Below, piece after piece: positions 41,061-51,490 of a stretch of 64,000 nt of DNA. The translations under genes were made by a program, and so were the position numbers. This DNA comes from Adelphocoris suturalis (taxonomy: Eukaryota; Arthropoda; Insecta; Hemiptera; Miridae): assembly GCA_030762985.1 (NCBI GenBank), contig CM061040.1:68773655-68837654 (forward strand), written 5' to 3'. The notes under the pieces were generated by a model, which was not told the origin of the DNA, ran no database searches, and saw only the letters and a list, made by a program, of their open reading frames with translations. The number at the start of each line of letters is the position of its first letter. Position 1 is the stretch's first letter.

Positions 41061-44000
41061 TCATAATTTTCTTATTCCAATGTTATTCATGATAATTTCA
41101 ATCTTGAATCTTGATAACGGTTTAGTGAAGATGTCAGCAACATTATTATTTGACGGAACGTATTCAATTTCTATGTCTTCTTTCCTGATCATGTCTCTAA
41201 CGAAATGGTAACGAATGTCAATATGTCTAGAATGCGAACTGACCCTGTTTCCTTTCGAGAATTCAATTGCTGACTGGTTGTCACAAAGTATTTTTGGAAT
41301 CCCATCGAACGAATGTCCAAGTTCTTTCAGAACATTGCTCATCCAAACGATCTCCATCGCACTTGAGGAAACAGCCACAAATTCCGCATGCATAGTTGAC
41401 AAACTAATGCACGTTTGCTTGCTTGATTTCCAGATGATAGGTGTACTGCCTAACATTATGGTAAACCCAGTCATCGATTTCCGATCATCTTTATTTCCAG
41501 CCCAATCTGAATCTGAGTAGGCTACCATCGAATTAACCTTCCCATCGATGAAGAATTCATTATCCACAGTTCCTTTTAAATACCGGAGAACTCTTTTAGC
41601 CGCTACCCAATGGGATTTTCCTGGATTTGACGAAAATTGCCCTAGTTTGGACACTGCATAGGACAAATCTGGCCTGGTGGCCTGTGACAAATACATTAAT
41701 TTTCCCACTATTCTCCTGTACGGTATTTTTTCCATTTCTTGCTTCTCTTCAAAAGTTGTTGGGCAACCTGTCTTGCTCAATTCCTGAGATGGATCTATCG
41801 GTGTTAAGGCTGGCTTACAGTCTTCCATTCCGAATTCAGTCAAAATATCTTTAATGTACTTGCGTTGATTCAACGTGATCGTACCATCATCTAGCCTCTT
41901 AACCTCAACTCCAAGTATGTAGTTCAATTCTCCCATATCTTTAATTTCGAAACTTCTCCTCAATAAATTCTTCAAATCATTCATAGATTCTTGGTCAGAT
42001 GATACTAGAATTAAATCATCTACATAAACCATAATTATTCCCACTCCTGATCTATTTTTGTTTATGTAAATGCAGGGCTCAGACTTACATCTATTCATGC
42101 CACCTTCAAGAAGTTTTGAGTTGAGTGTCTCATACCACGCTCGACCTGACTGTTTCAGCCCATAGAGGCTCTTTAACAACTTGCACACTTTCGGATTTGA
42201 TCCACTCTCTCTCAAACCTTCGGGCATCTTCATATAAATTTCTTCTTTTAAAATTCCGTTCAAGTATGCCGTTTTGACATCCATTTGATGGATCAACCAA
42301 TGGTTCTTCGCAGCAAGCTTCAGCAACAGTCTTATGCCGGGCAAACCTATGACAGGACTGTAAGTCTCATTATAATCTATTCCTTCTTGTTGGGTGAACC
42401 CTTGTGCAACTAATCGAGCTTTATAACGGTTAATACTTCCATCAGCAAGATACTTGATTTTAAATACCCATTTGCAACCTACAGCAGATTTTCCAGGAGG
42501 CAAGTCGGTAATTTGCCAAACATTCATTGTTTCAAGGGAAGTCAACTCCTCTTCAATGGCCTCTGCCCACCGGTCTCGATCTTGTCCAGACATAGCTTCC
42601 TTGTAAGTTTTAGGTTCCTTCAATTCTATCGCTTGTGCACAACAGTATCTATCAGGTTTTTGAATTTTGGACCTATCTCTCAGCTGCATTCCTTCATTTC
42701 CCCTCGAATTCACAAGCTGATTTTCTATAATTCTTGTTTCTTCATTTCCATTTTCTTCACTTTCCATCTCTGTGGATTCTTCATTTACATGATCTGTTTC
42801 ACCATAGCCTGGTTCTCCCGAATCTTGAGACTGTACTTCTTGTTCATTCACCTGATCTGGTTGAGGGTCTACCAAACTTCCTTGTTCTGCAGAATTTAAA
42901 ACAAATGTTGTCTCATCTTCCAGTGAGAGTTCTATGTAATTACCTGTTGTTCTGTTTTTCTCTGAGAATGGGAATTTATTTTCTTTAAATGTGACGTCGC
43001 GACTTACTATTACTTTTTCATTTTGCATGTCCCACAATCTATATCCCTTGGTTGCTCCAGCGTACCCCAGCAAAACACAAACTAAAGCTCTGTCATCGAG
43101 TTTTCTTCGAACTGGTTCCCTTGGAATGTGGACAAATGCTTTGCACCCAAACGGTTTCATATGCGACACGCTTGGTTTTTTCCCTGTCCAAATTTCTTCT
43201 GGCGTTCTACCATCATCGAGTGGGCACCTATTTTTCACATAACATGATGTATTGACTGCCTCAGCCCAAAAACTTTTGGGAGCATTTGATGCAATCAACA
43301 TTGCTCTGGTTAAATCCAGCATCGTTCTGTTGAATCTTTCTGCAACTCCATTTTGCTGAGGGCTGTAAGGGCAAGAAAGCTGACGAATAATTCCACACTT
43401 TTCCAGCTCTTCCTCAAAAGCCTTGTTAACATATTCGCGCCCGTTATCACTCCTCAAGTACTTGATTGTTTTACCTGTTTGATTCTCGGCCATAGATCTG
43501 AACTTTTTGAAGTAGTTGAGCACTTCATCTTTAGTTTTCATGAAGTAAACTACAGCTCGTCTCGAAAAATCATCAATGAATGAGACAAAGTACTTGAATT
43601 TAGATTTCGACTCAACAGGCAGACAACATACATCCGAATGAATTACTTCCAGCAACTCAGTTGTAACCAATTTGCCGGTTTTCGGAAATGATTTACGAGC
43701 ATTCTTACCCTTGATACAGGCTTCGCATTCCTCATCTTGATTTTTCAACACATTTTCTTCCAGGCCTCTCACTGACCCCTTTCTAAACATTGTTTTAATT
43801 AATTCCTTATGAATATGCCCAAGCCTTTGATGCCAATCACTAGCTGTGATCTGACTTATACAGACAGCTTTAGTATTGACTTCCTGTTTCAGTGAATACA
43901 TGTTGGCCCCGTTACGTGGAGCTTCTAACACCAATATATTTCGACAAAACACTTCACATACTCCATTCTGAATAACTACTTTGTAACCTTTCTTCTCAAT

Positions 44001-44171
44001 AGTTGCGATTGACAGCAATCGAAAATTGAATTCAGGCACATGATCTACTTCTTCAAAATTTATGTCTAATGTTCCGTGATGAGTTCTCGTTATGATTGAT
44101 ACTACCCCTTTTCCAATCACTGTACAATTAGTCCTTGGAGCCAAAGATACGATCTGAGGGGTTGACAATTT
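41061..44171 (-). CDS. pol: Copia pol: end of protease, integrase, reverse transcriptase, RNase H
   Basis: The frame continues gag directly after the TAG at 44172-44174 and gives 1,036 codons to a TGA at 41061-41063. Numbering from the TTG at 44166: integrase zinc finger H113, H118, C148, C151; catalytic triad D179, D241, E277 with the 35-residue D-E spacing of DD35E integrases; RT with D630 (HQMDVKTAYLNG) and the YVDD box at 715-718; RNase H with D886/D888 (AYSDSDWAG) and E929. All catalytic residues are present with no frameshift in 3.1 kb. There is no ATG near its start, so it needs read-through of the amber codon or is silenced by it. The enzymes copy and integrate the element. Confidence 0.95.
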   Translation of the reverse strand, partial: KLSTPQIVSLAPRTNCTVIGKGVVSIITRTHHGTLDINFEEVDHVPEFNFRLLSIATIEKKGYKVVIQNGVCEVFCRNILVLEAPRNGANMYSLKQEVNTKAVCISQITASDWHQRLGHIHKELIKTMFRKGSVRGLEENVLKNQDEECEACIKGKNARKSFPKTGKLVTTELLEVIHSDVCCLPVESKSKFKYFVSFIDDFSRRAVVYFMKTKDEVLNYFKKFRSMAENQTGKTIKYLRSDNGREYVNKAFEEELEKCGIIRQLSCPYSPQQNGVAERFNRTMLDLTRAMLIASNAPKSFWAEAVNTSCYVKNRCPLDDGRTPEEIWTGKKPSVSHMKPFGCKAFVHIPREPVRRKLDDRALVCVLLGYAGATKGYRLWDMQNEKVIVSRDVTFKENKFPFSEKNRTTGNYIELSLEDETTFVLNSAEQGSLVDPQPDQVNEQEVQSQDSGEPGYGETDHVNEESTEMESEENGNEETRIIENQLVNSRGNEGMQLRDRSKIQKPDRYCCAQAIELKEPKTYKEAMSGQDRDRWAEAIEEELTSLETMNVWQITDLPPGKSAVGCKWVFKIKYLADGSINRYKARLVAQGFTQQEGIDYNETYSPVIGLPGIRLLLKLAAKNHWLIHQMDVKTAYLNGILKEEIYMKMPEGLRESGSNPKVCKLLKSLYGLKQSGRAWYETLNSKLLEGGMNRCKSEPCIYINKNRSGVGIIMVYVDDLILVSSDQESMNDLKNLLRRSFEIKDMGELNYILGVEVKRLDDGTITLNQRKYIKDILTEFGMEDCKPALTPIDPSQELSKTGCPTTFEEKQEMEKIPYRRIVGKLMYLSQATRPDLSYAVSKLGQFSSNPGKSHWVAAKRVLRYLKGTVDNEFFIDGKVNSMVAYSDSDWAGNKDDRKSMTGFTIMLGSTPIIWKSSKQTCISLSTMHAEFVAVSSSAMEIVWMSNVLKELGHSFDGIPKILCDNQSAIEFSKGNRVSSHSRHIDIRYHFVRDMIRKEDIEIEYVPSNNNVADIFTKPLSRFKIEIIMNNIGIRKL

Positions 44172-45089
44172 CTAATATTTAGTGAAATCTGATCGGCTTG
44201 GCGAGAAATGGCAGCTTGCACCACTGTCCAACAACCAATCATCATCTCGAAGGGAGTTGGCCGCATTTAAACATACTACATTCAAAGACATGTTTTGGTT
44301 AAAGTTTTTCATTGGAATTTTATCATTATCATCACCTTTCCCGCCTACTGATTTCTTCTTTGACTTGCAAAATCTGGCAACGTGACCTTCTCGTCCACAG
44401 TTGTAGCATTCCACAACAAACTTTTTATACTGCCGTGTGAATAATGCATTACTTGATTCTCCTTCATCTCGTTTCAGTAATTGTCTTTTATACTCTCCGC
44501 ACAGTATACTCTCTATTTTTTCCGGTGTGTAGTCCGCATCATCAAATGTACATATCATACTGACTGTAGTTTCAAACTCATCGGGTAACCCATTCAATAT
44601 GACATTACATACCTGTTCGTCGTTGATTCGATCGCTACCAGCTTTCACGATTTCTGATGCATAAGCTAGCACTCGAGTAATGTATGTTTCCATATCTTCA
44701 GTAGGCAACATCTTAGCAGAATAGAGGCTTTTGGAGGCTTGAAGTCTTCTCAATCTGGTCTTCGGTTGAAATTTACTGGATAGTTTTTGCCATAAAACTC
44801 TAGGACACTTAATGTCCAGGATGGACTCCTGTATTTCTTCAGTGAGTGATCTGGCAACCAAGGTATAAGCCCTTTCTTTCTTTTCCTCATCTATTTCATT
44901 AAAAACACTATCGTCTGTGGTTGAAACTACTTCCCACAACTTTCTGCTCTTCAATTCTAGTTTGAGATTAAACGCCCAAGTCTTATAGTTCTTTCTGTTT
45001 AACTTCACTATACCACTCACTTTATCAATCTTCAAGTGATCTGCTGTACTCTCCACTGAATCAAAAAATCTATCGCCCCCTTCAGCCAT
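44172..45089 (-). CDS. gag: Copia gag and protease start, 305 aa to an in-frame amber stop
   Basis: The ATG at 45087-45089 directly abuts the PBS. Residues 20-205 form the UBN2-type Gag domain typical of copia (KLNRKNYKTWAFNLKLEL near the start). A CCHC zinc knuckle lies at C228-C241 (CYNCGREGHVARFC). The aspartic protease active site is LLDSGAS at 286-292. The frame is stopped by TAG 13 residues later, inside the protease; the frame beyond the stop is intact. Gag forms the particle. Copia elements usually make one gag-pol protein without a stop, so the amber is either a new null mutation or an unusual expression control. Confidence 0.93.
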   Translation of the reverse strand: MAEGGDRFFDSVESTADHLKIDKVSGIVKLNRKNYKTWAFNLKLELKSRKLWEVVSTTDDSVFNEIDEEKKERAYTLVARSLTEEIQESILDIKCPRVLWQKLSSKFQPKTRLRRLQASKSLYSAKMLPTEDMETYITRVLAYASEIVKAGSDRINDEQVCNVILNGLPDEFETTVSMICTFDDADYTPEKIESILCGEYKRQLLKRDEGESSNALFTRQYKKFVVECYNCGREGHVARFCKSKKKSVGGKGDDNDKIPMKNFNQNMSLNVVCLNAANSLRDDDWLLDSGASCHFSPSRSDFTKY

Positions 45090-45090
45090 T

Positions 45091-45108
45091 TCTGGGCCGT
45101 ATAACCCT
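45091..45108 (-). other. Copia primer-binding site, internal initiator-tRNA-Met type
   Basis: The minus strand reads AGGGTTATACGGCCCAGA right after the 5' LTR. It resembles the copia PBS that pairs with an internal part of initiator tRNA-Met (GGTTATGGGCCCAG type) rather than with the CCA end, and it does not start with TGG. Confidence 0.65.
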
Positions 45109-45229
45109 TGTTATAAGTTTTATTTGTCGAGTGCAATTCTTTGAACACAATTTAATAATTCATATAATCTAAACTACTGTTTACAAACTGTTTGTCTCCA
45201 ATCAACTACTTGTTTCCACATAACCAACA
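45109..45229 (-). repeat. Copia 5' LTR, 121 bp
   Basis: Pairs with 40915-41035. Flanked at 45230-45234 by the target duplication CCTAT. Confidence 0.95.
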
Positions 45230-45720
45230 CCTATCATTGGTAGCTCCTGTTCAAGCGCGAATGTGCATTTCCTTTTTAAACGAGCCTAATTTCAACAGTT
45301 TTCTTCCGATTTTGATGAAAGTTTCAGGGAATGTGCGGGTTAGGCTGTATATGGTCCACTGTTAATTCCATACTTCTCAAATCATTATTTGATTTTGCGC
45401 ATGCGGAAACGTAAATTTCTTCACGCATTATTTTTTTACTCCCTAGTCCTCCAATCCCGCTCAAATTTGGTACATTGTTAGGGGACGATGGTTTAATTAT
45501 TCTATGTTAATTCCAACATGATTGCATCATTATTTAATTCTCACGTATGCGCGAGTGAACTCCCAAGAACGAGGTTTTTTTCTAGTTTTCATCAGATTTT
45601 GATAAGGTACCTACATTTTCTGGGAATTCGTGAGTTACACTGTTGATTGTTCCCTACCGATGTCATTTTTTTTTCAAATTATTATCTACACCATTCTGCG
45701 CATGCGCTAACATAAATTTC
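45230..45720 (+). repeat. REP-A copy, right part
   Basis: It continues the interrupted repeat: CATTGGTAGCTCCTG, GCGCGAATGTGCATTTCCTT, a further TGCGCATGCGGAAACGTAAA unit and a TGCGCATGCGCTAAC unit near 45695. It aligns to 6834-7330. A 114-codon open stretch at 45643-45987 has no domain. Confidence 0.75.
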
Positions 45721-46009
45721 AGAGGTTGCTCTGAGAGGAAAATTGAAGACGTTCCCACCGAAACCCAAAAAACAAAGTTAATCCTGAAAGTAGTCCCCAA
45801 GTTGAAACGTCTTTTTGTATTTCGTTTAGAACCCTCCCTGAAGTCAGCTGATATAAAATACCGCTTAAATAATAGTGGAGTCGATTTTACCAGGAGTATA
45901 CAGCTAAAAACTAAGTTTGATTTGTACTCATCATTCTGTTTAGAAACAAGAGATATTAGATATATTACGAGCCCAGTCGTACTATGAATGTTCAGTAGCC
46001 ATGAGTTTC

Positions 46010-47290
46010 GTTACACAACAAGGCTAAAATTGGGATCGAACAAAGAAAGAATTTCGAAAATCGGTTGAAATTTTTGGCCTGGGCAGCGACGGCAAAATGG
46101 CCTGTTGCAGTGCTAGTTGGGTTAGAGGACGAGGTTGCAGCCTACAGACAGAGGGTCTTTCCACAGATTGTGGAAGCGACCGAGGTGAGGCATCAGGTAG
46201 GGGTTCTTCTTACGTTGGTGCCTAGTGGAGGTTCCAAAGCAGCAAAACAAGCAAGAAGGCTGGAATACCAGAGGATCCAAGGGTTGAAGAAGGTTATCCC
46301 GGTCATGCAGCTGGGGAACTACTGGAGTTATCTGGGGATGAACAAGTTTTGCCTCCTCCTCTGGGGGTTGTGAACTATTAAGAACCACTCTTGAAGGCTC
46401 CCAGCCACAACACTGGTGTGACGGTGGTACCCTCAGCTCCAACTAGGAATTCCTTGCACAGCATTACATATGCGCATGCCAGTGCTTCCTGGTGAGGCAC
46501 ATAAGTGCCGTGTCAAAAACTTCAATTCTGCTGGATCCGATGGTATTTCTAACCCAACACTGGAAAAAAGCACCAAAGACTCTTGAGCTGCTAATCCTCG
46601 ACCATTGCCTCTATCAGGAAGAACCCTAAAAGTATTGGCTTTTGTTTGGACTATTTCTATGAAACGTTTGAGCCTGGAGGCTACTGTCTGATTTTTATAT
46701 TGTCAGTAGTGCTCTGCCTTTTCCTAAAGATTCTAGCATCACGCTTCCAAGTGGTTAGTGTCATAATTGTGACCATTTTGATAGGCACTAGGGAGAACCT
46801 AATTGTTCTCCATGTTGTCATTCCGCTGACCTGAACTTAGAAACAGTAACTCCATCTTGCTGATCTGGACATCCCTAAAGCCTTTAGATCTTAGGCCTTT
46901 AGGAGGTGTTAGACCTCCTGCTTGTTTTACTAAGTATTTTGCCTGTCTGTACCAAAAAGGCGTGGCAGTCCTCAAGGCATGAGGAGAGATGTCAGAGGGT
47001 ATCGTCATTGGAGGTCCATTGTCAACACTCCACTTTAACCTGGTTGTGGATACTGCCTTTGGTAAGCTGTGAGCTGAAACAGGATTTCATTTGCCCCTGA
47101 GGTATGAGTAGGCGTATTGGCTTTTACTGATGATGTCATCCACTTGCAGAAACTCGTGAAGGCTTGCTGACTACCCGCAATGCCTTTGCTGAGCAGCTAG
47201 CCAGGCGTGGTTCGTGGCCAATCCAGAATTGTGTGGGTCAGTTTCATTGGTCCCCTCAGGTTGACGGCATAAGGTGAAGGTGGTGGATAA
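46010..47290 (+). pseudogene. R2-clade non-LTR retrotransposon, decayed copy 2
   Basis: The plus strand holds the RT entry (CRVKNFNSAGSDGIS near 46508-46552, aligning to CRVKNSASAGPDGIS of the 36.8-kb copy), a DIPKAF piece near 46865, LVVDTAFGKL near 47040 and an RT box remnant LAFTDDVIHLQ near 47117-47150. Stops and shifts are frequent. The N-terminal part (46065-46373) is open for 102 codons without a recognisable domain. It starts next to GGCCTGGGCAGCGACGGCAA, also found beside the 34.4-kb copy. Confidence 0.7.
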
Positions 47291-47297
47291 GGAGTTA

Positions 47298-47945
47298 AAA
47301 ATTTAACAGAAATTACGTCTGAAAAACTAGCATAATAGAGGCATTATTTCAATCTTCAGGCCTGCCTAAAGAGTATCTCACAAAATCTGACATGAAATCT
47401 GGGGGGATTTGACCCACCGGGCAAAGTTAAAATTCGTAAATTTTGAGAACAACTCCCTCAGGAGCAGCACGAAAAGTTTTCACGTTGAAAGGACGTACTA
47501 TGGGTGGTACTTCAAAAAATATCTCGCCAAACAAATATTTTGGGTGGTTTACGCAAACCAGACAGGAAAATTTGAAAATTTTGACAGAAATTACGTCATG
47601 AACAGCAAGCACAATAGATACATTACTTCAATATTCAAGCCTACCTGAAGTGTATCTCACAAAATCTGACATGAAATCTAGGTATATTTGTCCCACCAGA
47701 CAAATTTAAAATTCGTAAATTTAGAGAAAAATTACGTCATGAGCAGAACGAAAAGTTTTCACGTTGAAATTACGTACTATGGGTGGTGAAAAATATCCCG
47801 CCAAACAATTATTTTGGGTAATATACCCAAACCAGACACGAAAATTTAACAAATTTTACAGAAATTACTTCATGACCAGCAAGCGTTCTAGATGCGTTAT
47901 ATCATTTTTCTCGGAAAGTTGAAAAATGGGTGGAAATGATTAAAA
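47298..47945 (+). repeat. REP-C ~285-bp tandem units, block 1
   Basis: Two full units and part of a third. Each has GACAGAAATTACGTCATGAA, CAGCAAGC, TTCAGGCCTGCCTGAAGA-like, TCACAAAATCTGACATGAAA, CAGACAAATTTAAAATTCGT and ACGTACTATGGGTGGT. The unit start recurs at about 47310, 47590 and 47861. Confidence 0.8.
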
Positions 47946-49140
47946 CTTTTTCTATTGCAGTGAAAAAAAGTCCGCAGGCAGCGCATGCTGCTTTCACAAA
48001 ATCATTCCAGTTTGAATGGGCCTTCTGTCAGCGCGTGATACCAGGATACAGGATGCCATGAAGAATACAAACCTATAAAGGATGCAATTCGCCAACATTT
48101 TCTACCTGCACTTCTAGGCAAGAAATCACGAATGATGAAGCAGAAATTATGGAACTTCCCGCAAAATTAGGGGGTTTAGCAGTTAAAAATCCTCTCCACA
48201 CACAAGATTGGCCTACCAAACATCAAGAAGAGCAGTAGAAATGTTGATCTCTTCGATAAAAGCCGCCCATCCGTTGAATTATGGAGAACACTGTGACCAT
48301 GTTGATAAAGTCTTGAAGGAGGAGAAGAAGCGTCGAACATCTCATGATGGTCTTCACAGTCTTGAGGTGATAGCCAGACTGCAACCACATCAACAGCGAG
48401 TGCCAAGACGCATAATTGACGAAAATGCATCACAGTGGCTCACAGTGCTCCCAAGTTTTGCAGACGGTCATGACCTGTCAGCCAATCAGTTCAGGGATGC
48501 ACTCGCCATTAGATATGGTCGAACACCCCTTGGTCTACCAAGTAACTGTGACGGATGTGGTGCCATTTTCAATGTAACGCATGCCCTGAACTGCAAAAAA
48601 AGAGGATTGGTGAAGTGGGGTCAAGATAGTGTACGGGATGACACAGCAAGACTTGCAGCGCTGACTTGGGGAGGAGTTACTTCGGAACCAGTGCTACGTG
48701 AGGCCAGTGGTGAAAACTCGGCTCTGATTGCCGATATTAAGGTAGAAGGAGTCTGGGAGAGGGGGAGGCCGGCGTTCTTTGACAATCGCATTATTAATGC
48801 TGACGCCGCCTCTCACTATTTCCAAGACTGGCCGAGTGTGGCAAAGGTAGCAGCCAGGGAGAAGCACCAGGCTGCTGAAGACTTAAGAGGGTCATTCTCG
48901 TCTCTCATATGCTCGTGTGATGGGGTCTTGCATAAAGAATACGGAGTATTTGTAAAGAAAATTGCCCTCACCCTGGCCGAAAAATGGAAAAAGGCATACT
49001 CCCAAGTTCTTGGCTGGGTGAAGGTTAAGCTCCAATTTTCCATCATACGAGCAGTTTCACTCAGGCTACGTGAAGCGCGTCGAAAAGTGAGGTCAATTGG
49101 TTTGGAAGATGGAGCTGCCTTCACGCTTCTGGAAGACTAA
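47946..49140 (+). pseudogene. Retroelement RT C-terminal region with a possible nuclease domain, 5' broken
   Basis: Pieces QAAHAAFTKSFQFEWAF (about 47976), PIKDAIRQHFLPALLGKK (48073) and IMELPAKLGGLAVKNP (48146) lie in three different frames. A 310-codon open frame from 48208 to 49140 follows. It contains a CDGCG...HALNCKKRG zinc-binding-like motif, then SEPVL, LIADIKVEGVW and RPAFFDNRI, which could be the E...D...DxR acids of a PD-(D/E)XK nuclease. I know similar sequence behind the RT of metazoan retroelements, but cannot name the clade. No start codon suits the open frame. Confidence 0.6.
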
Positions 49141-49250
49141 GTAAACAAAGAAAGCGACACCTACCACAAGAAACTAAAATCCCCCCCCCCCCCTTCCAAC
49201 ATCTTTGAGAATCGCTGGAATGTTGAAAAAAAAATAGATATATAGGTATA

Positions 49251-50589
49251 TACAGGGTGAGTCTCTCGCAAATACAAAAAACAAATTGGGTAAAACTACA
49301 TCAAAAATGGAGTAAAATGCCGCCAACTGCATATTTTTATCTCAATCCGTTCTCGAGATATGATTTTTTAAAGGTTTTTTCAGGAAAACCGTGTTTTTCT
49401 CCTTTTAAACTCAACTTTCTTCACTTTACTTCATTTAATTTTAATTTTTGACCACATTTTCGGAATCAGCACTAAATTTACTATAAGAATAGTGTACTTG
49501 GGTTCTTGAAAAGTACCATCCAAATGCCCTCACGTCAGCTCAAACATTGACGATTTTGAAAAAATAATATTTCTGAAAATCTTTTAAATTTTACTACTTT
49601 TTTTAAAAAGAATCCTAGAAACTGGCAAATCTCATGAAATCTGCTTCGTCTAATACTCTTTCAAACGGTATAATCAAGTTTACTTTTATTTTGATATTTA
49701 GTGGAGAAAATGATGTTTTAATGTTAAAAAATGTGGGTTTTTCAATGAAATCGTTGGTTTTCTCGAAAGATGACCCTCCATGAACCTACGAGTATGGGGT
49801 CGGTTTCTATGTATTTTTTCACGCTGTATCGAGTGGTAACATTTGTAGATCTCTCCAACTCCGTTATAACCGAGTTTTACACTTAAAATCGCAAATGTTT
49901 AGTTTGTTTGTTACGATTAAATGTATGTGTGTTATGGGGTAAAACTAGTTAATTAAAGTGTAAAACTCGATTATAACGTAGTTGAGAGATCTGCAAGAGT
50001 TTCCATTCGATCCAGCGAGAAAAAATACATAGAAACCGACCCCATACTCGTTGGTTCATGGAGGGTCATCTTTCGAGAAAACCAACAATTTCATTGAAAA
50101 ACCCGCATTTTTTAACATTAAAATATTATTTTCTCCCCTAAATAACAAAATAAAAGTAAACTTGATTATACCGTTGGAAAGCATATTAGATGAAGCAGTT
50201 TTCATGAGATTTGCCAGTTTCCAGGATTCTTTTTAAAAGAGTAGTAAAGTTTTAAAGATTTTCAGAAATATTATTTTTTCAAAATCGTCAATGTTTGAGC
50301 TGATGTGAGGGCCTTTGGATGGTACTTTTCAAAAACCCAAGTACACTATTCTTATAGTAAATTTAGTGTTGATTCCGAAAATGTGGTCAAAAATTAAAAT
50401 TAAATGAAGTAAAGTGAAGAAAGTTGAGTTTTAAAGGAAAAAAACACGGTTTTCCTGAAAAAAACCTTTAAAAAATCATATCTCGAGAAAGGATTGAGAT
50501 AAAAATATGCAGTTGGCGGCATTTTACTCCATTTTTGATGTAGTTTCACCAAAATTGTTTTTTTGCATTTGCGAGAGACTCACCCTGTA
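49251..50589. mobile_element. 1.34-kb near-perfect inverted repeat (foldback-type MITE)
   Basis: The left arm (49251-49884) and right arm (49956-50589) are each 634 bp, highly alike, and separated by a ~71-base centre. The outer ends are TACAGGGTGAGTCTCTCGCA and TGCGAGAGACTCACCCTGTA-like, with TA just outside on both sides. No coding sequence was found. Such elements move with a partner transposase; a TA-type target duplication is suggested but not proven. If transcribed it would form a long hairpin RNA. Confidence 0.88.
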
Positions 50590-50636
50590 TAAATAGGTCA
50601 TGAAAAAAAAAAAAAATATATATATATATATAGGTA

Positions 50637-50800
50637 TATACCCAAACCAGACACGAAAATTTGAAAAATTTTACAGAAATTACTTCATGACCAGCAAGCG
50701 TTCTAGATGCGTTAAAATATCATTTTTCAGGACTTTCTGTAGACATTTTCACTAAACTTGACATGAAATCTGGGTGAATTGGTCTACCAGACAGATTTAA
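50637..50800 (+). repeat. REP-C partial unit, block 2
   Basis: TATACCCAAACCAGACACGA, TTTTACAGAAATTACTTCAT and GACCAGCAAGCGTTCTAGAT nearly duplicate 47836-47920. The ~2.7 kb between them may therefore be insertions within one tandem array. A (TA)n run precedes it at 50615-50635. Confidence 0.75.
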
Positions 50801-51490
50801 AAAAGTTCCATTCATGCAGCATGATCGTATGAGCGAATTTTCGTGAATTATCGTTTTGTATAATGTTGAATTGTTTTGAAATTTGAGCTTTTTGAGTGCA
50901 AGGAAATCGTTAACCATTAATTTTATGGCAAAAAACGTATTCTAAATAATAACCTGCTATTCAAATAGAGGTTCTGAATTTTTAGCTTTTTTAGCAGGTT
51001 TTATCGATTTTTTAGCAAATTTTGATGAATTTTAAGTACATTTTTCAGCATAATTGTGTACATACATTTTTGAATGTTCTATTTTATAGTTAATAAACTT
51101 TATTTGAGCAATATTCTACCAAAAAATATAAATTGAACGATTTTTAGCCGTTTTTAGCCATTTTTAGAGATTTTTTGAGTACATTTTTTGAAATTTGACC
51201 AATTTAATGTGCTCAAAAAGTGTTGTCCAACGAACTCATCCTTTCTTTTGAAATGCTTGATTTTTTGGCGAAAGAACGAAGTTTTTATCTCAATTCTATC
51301 GAGAGTTATCGTCTGGAATGACACATACATATATATATATATATATACATATAAAAAAGCGTTAAAATCCAGGAATCATTTCAGAATGCCTCAAAACAGA
51401 TTTCGATGAAGAAAATTTTTGAAAATTTTTATTTTAAAATTTTTGGAGCCATTGCAATAGCTTCATTTTCTAAGAAAATTCGCTAAAAGT
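50800..51490 (-). repeat. REP-B, inverted copy
   Basis: Reading the minus strand gives the REP-B order of 38160-38890, with a (TA)n centre at 51328-51352. It interrupts the REP-C units. Confidence 0.75.

Larger units (their letters stand above)
40915..45229 (-). mobile_element. Young Ty1/copia retrotransposon, 4,315 bp
   Basis: It is complete: two 121-bp LTRs that I read as identical, TG...CA ends, a 5-bp target duplication CCTAT (40910-40914 and 45230-45234), a PBS, one long gag-pol frame and an A/G-rich tract before the 3' LTR. The single defect is an in-frame TAG at 44172-44174 in the protease. Identical LTRs imply a recent insertion. The LTRs are short for insect copia elements. Confidence 0.95.

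Noticed and set aside
42513..43583. Plus-strand open frames opposite the copia pol
   Set aside because: Antisense shadows of a long real frame; no domains.
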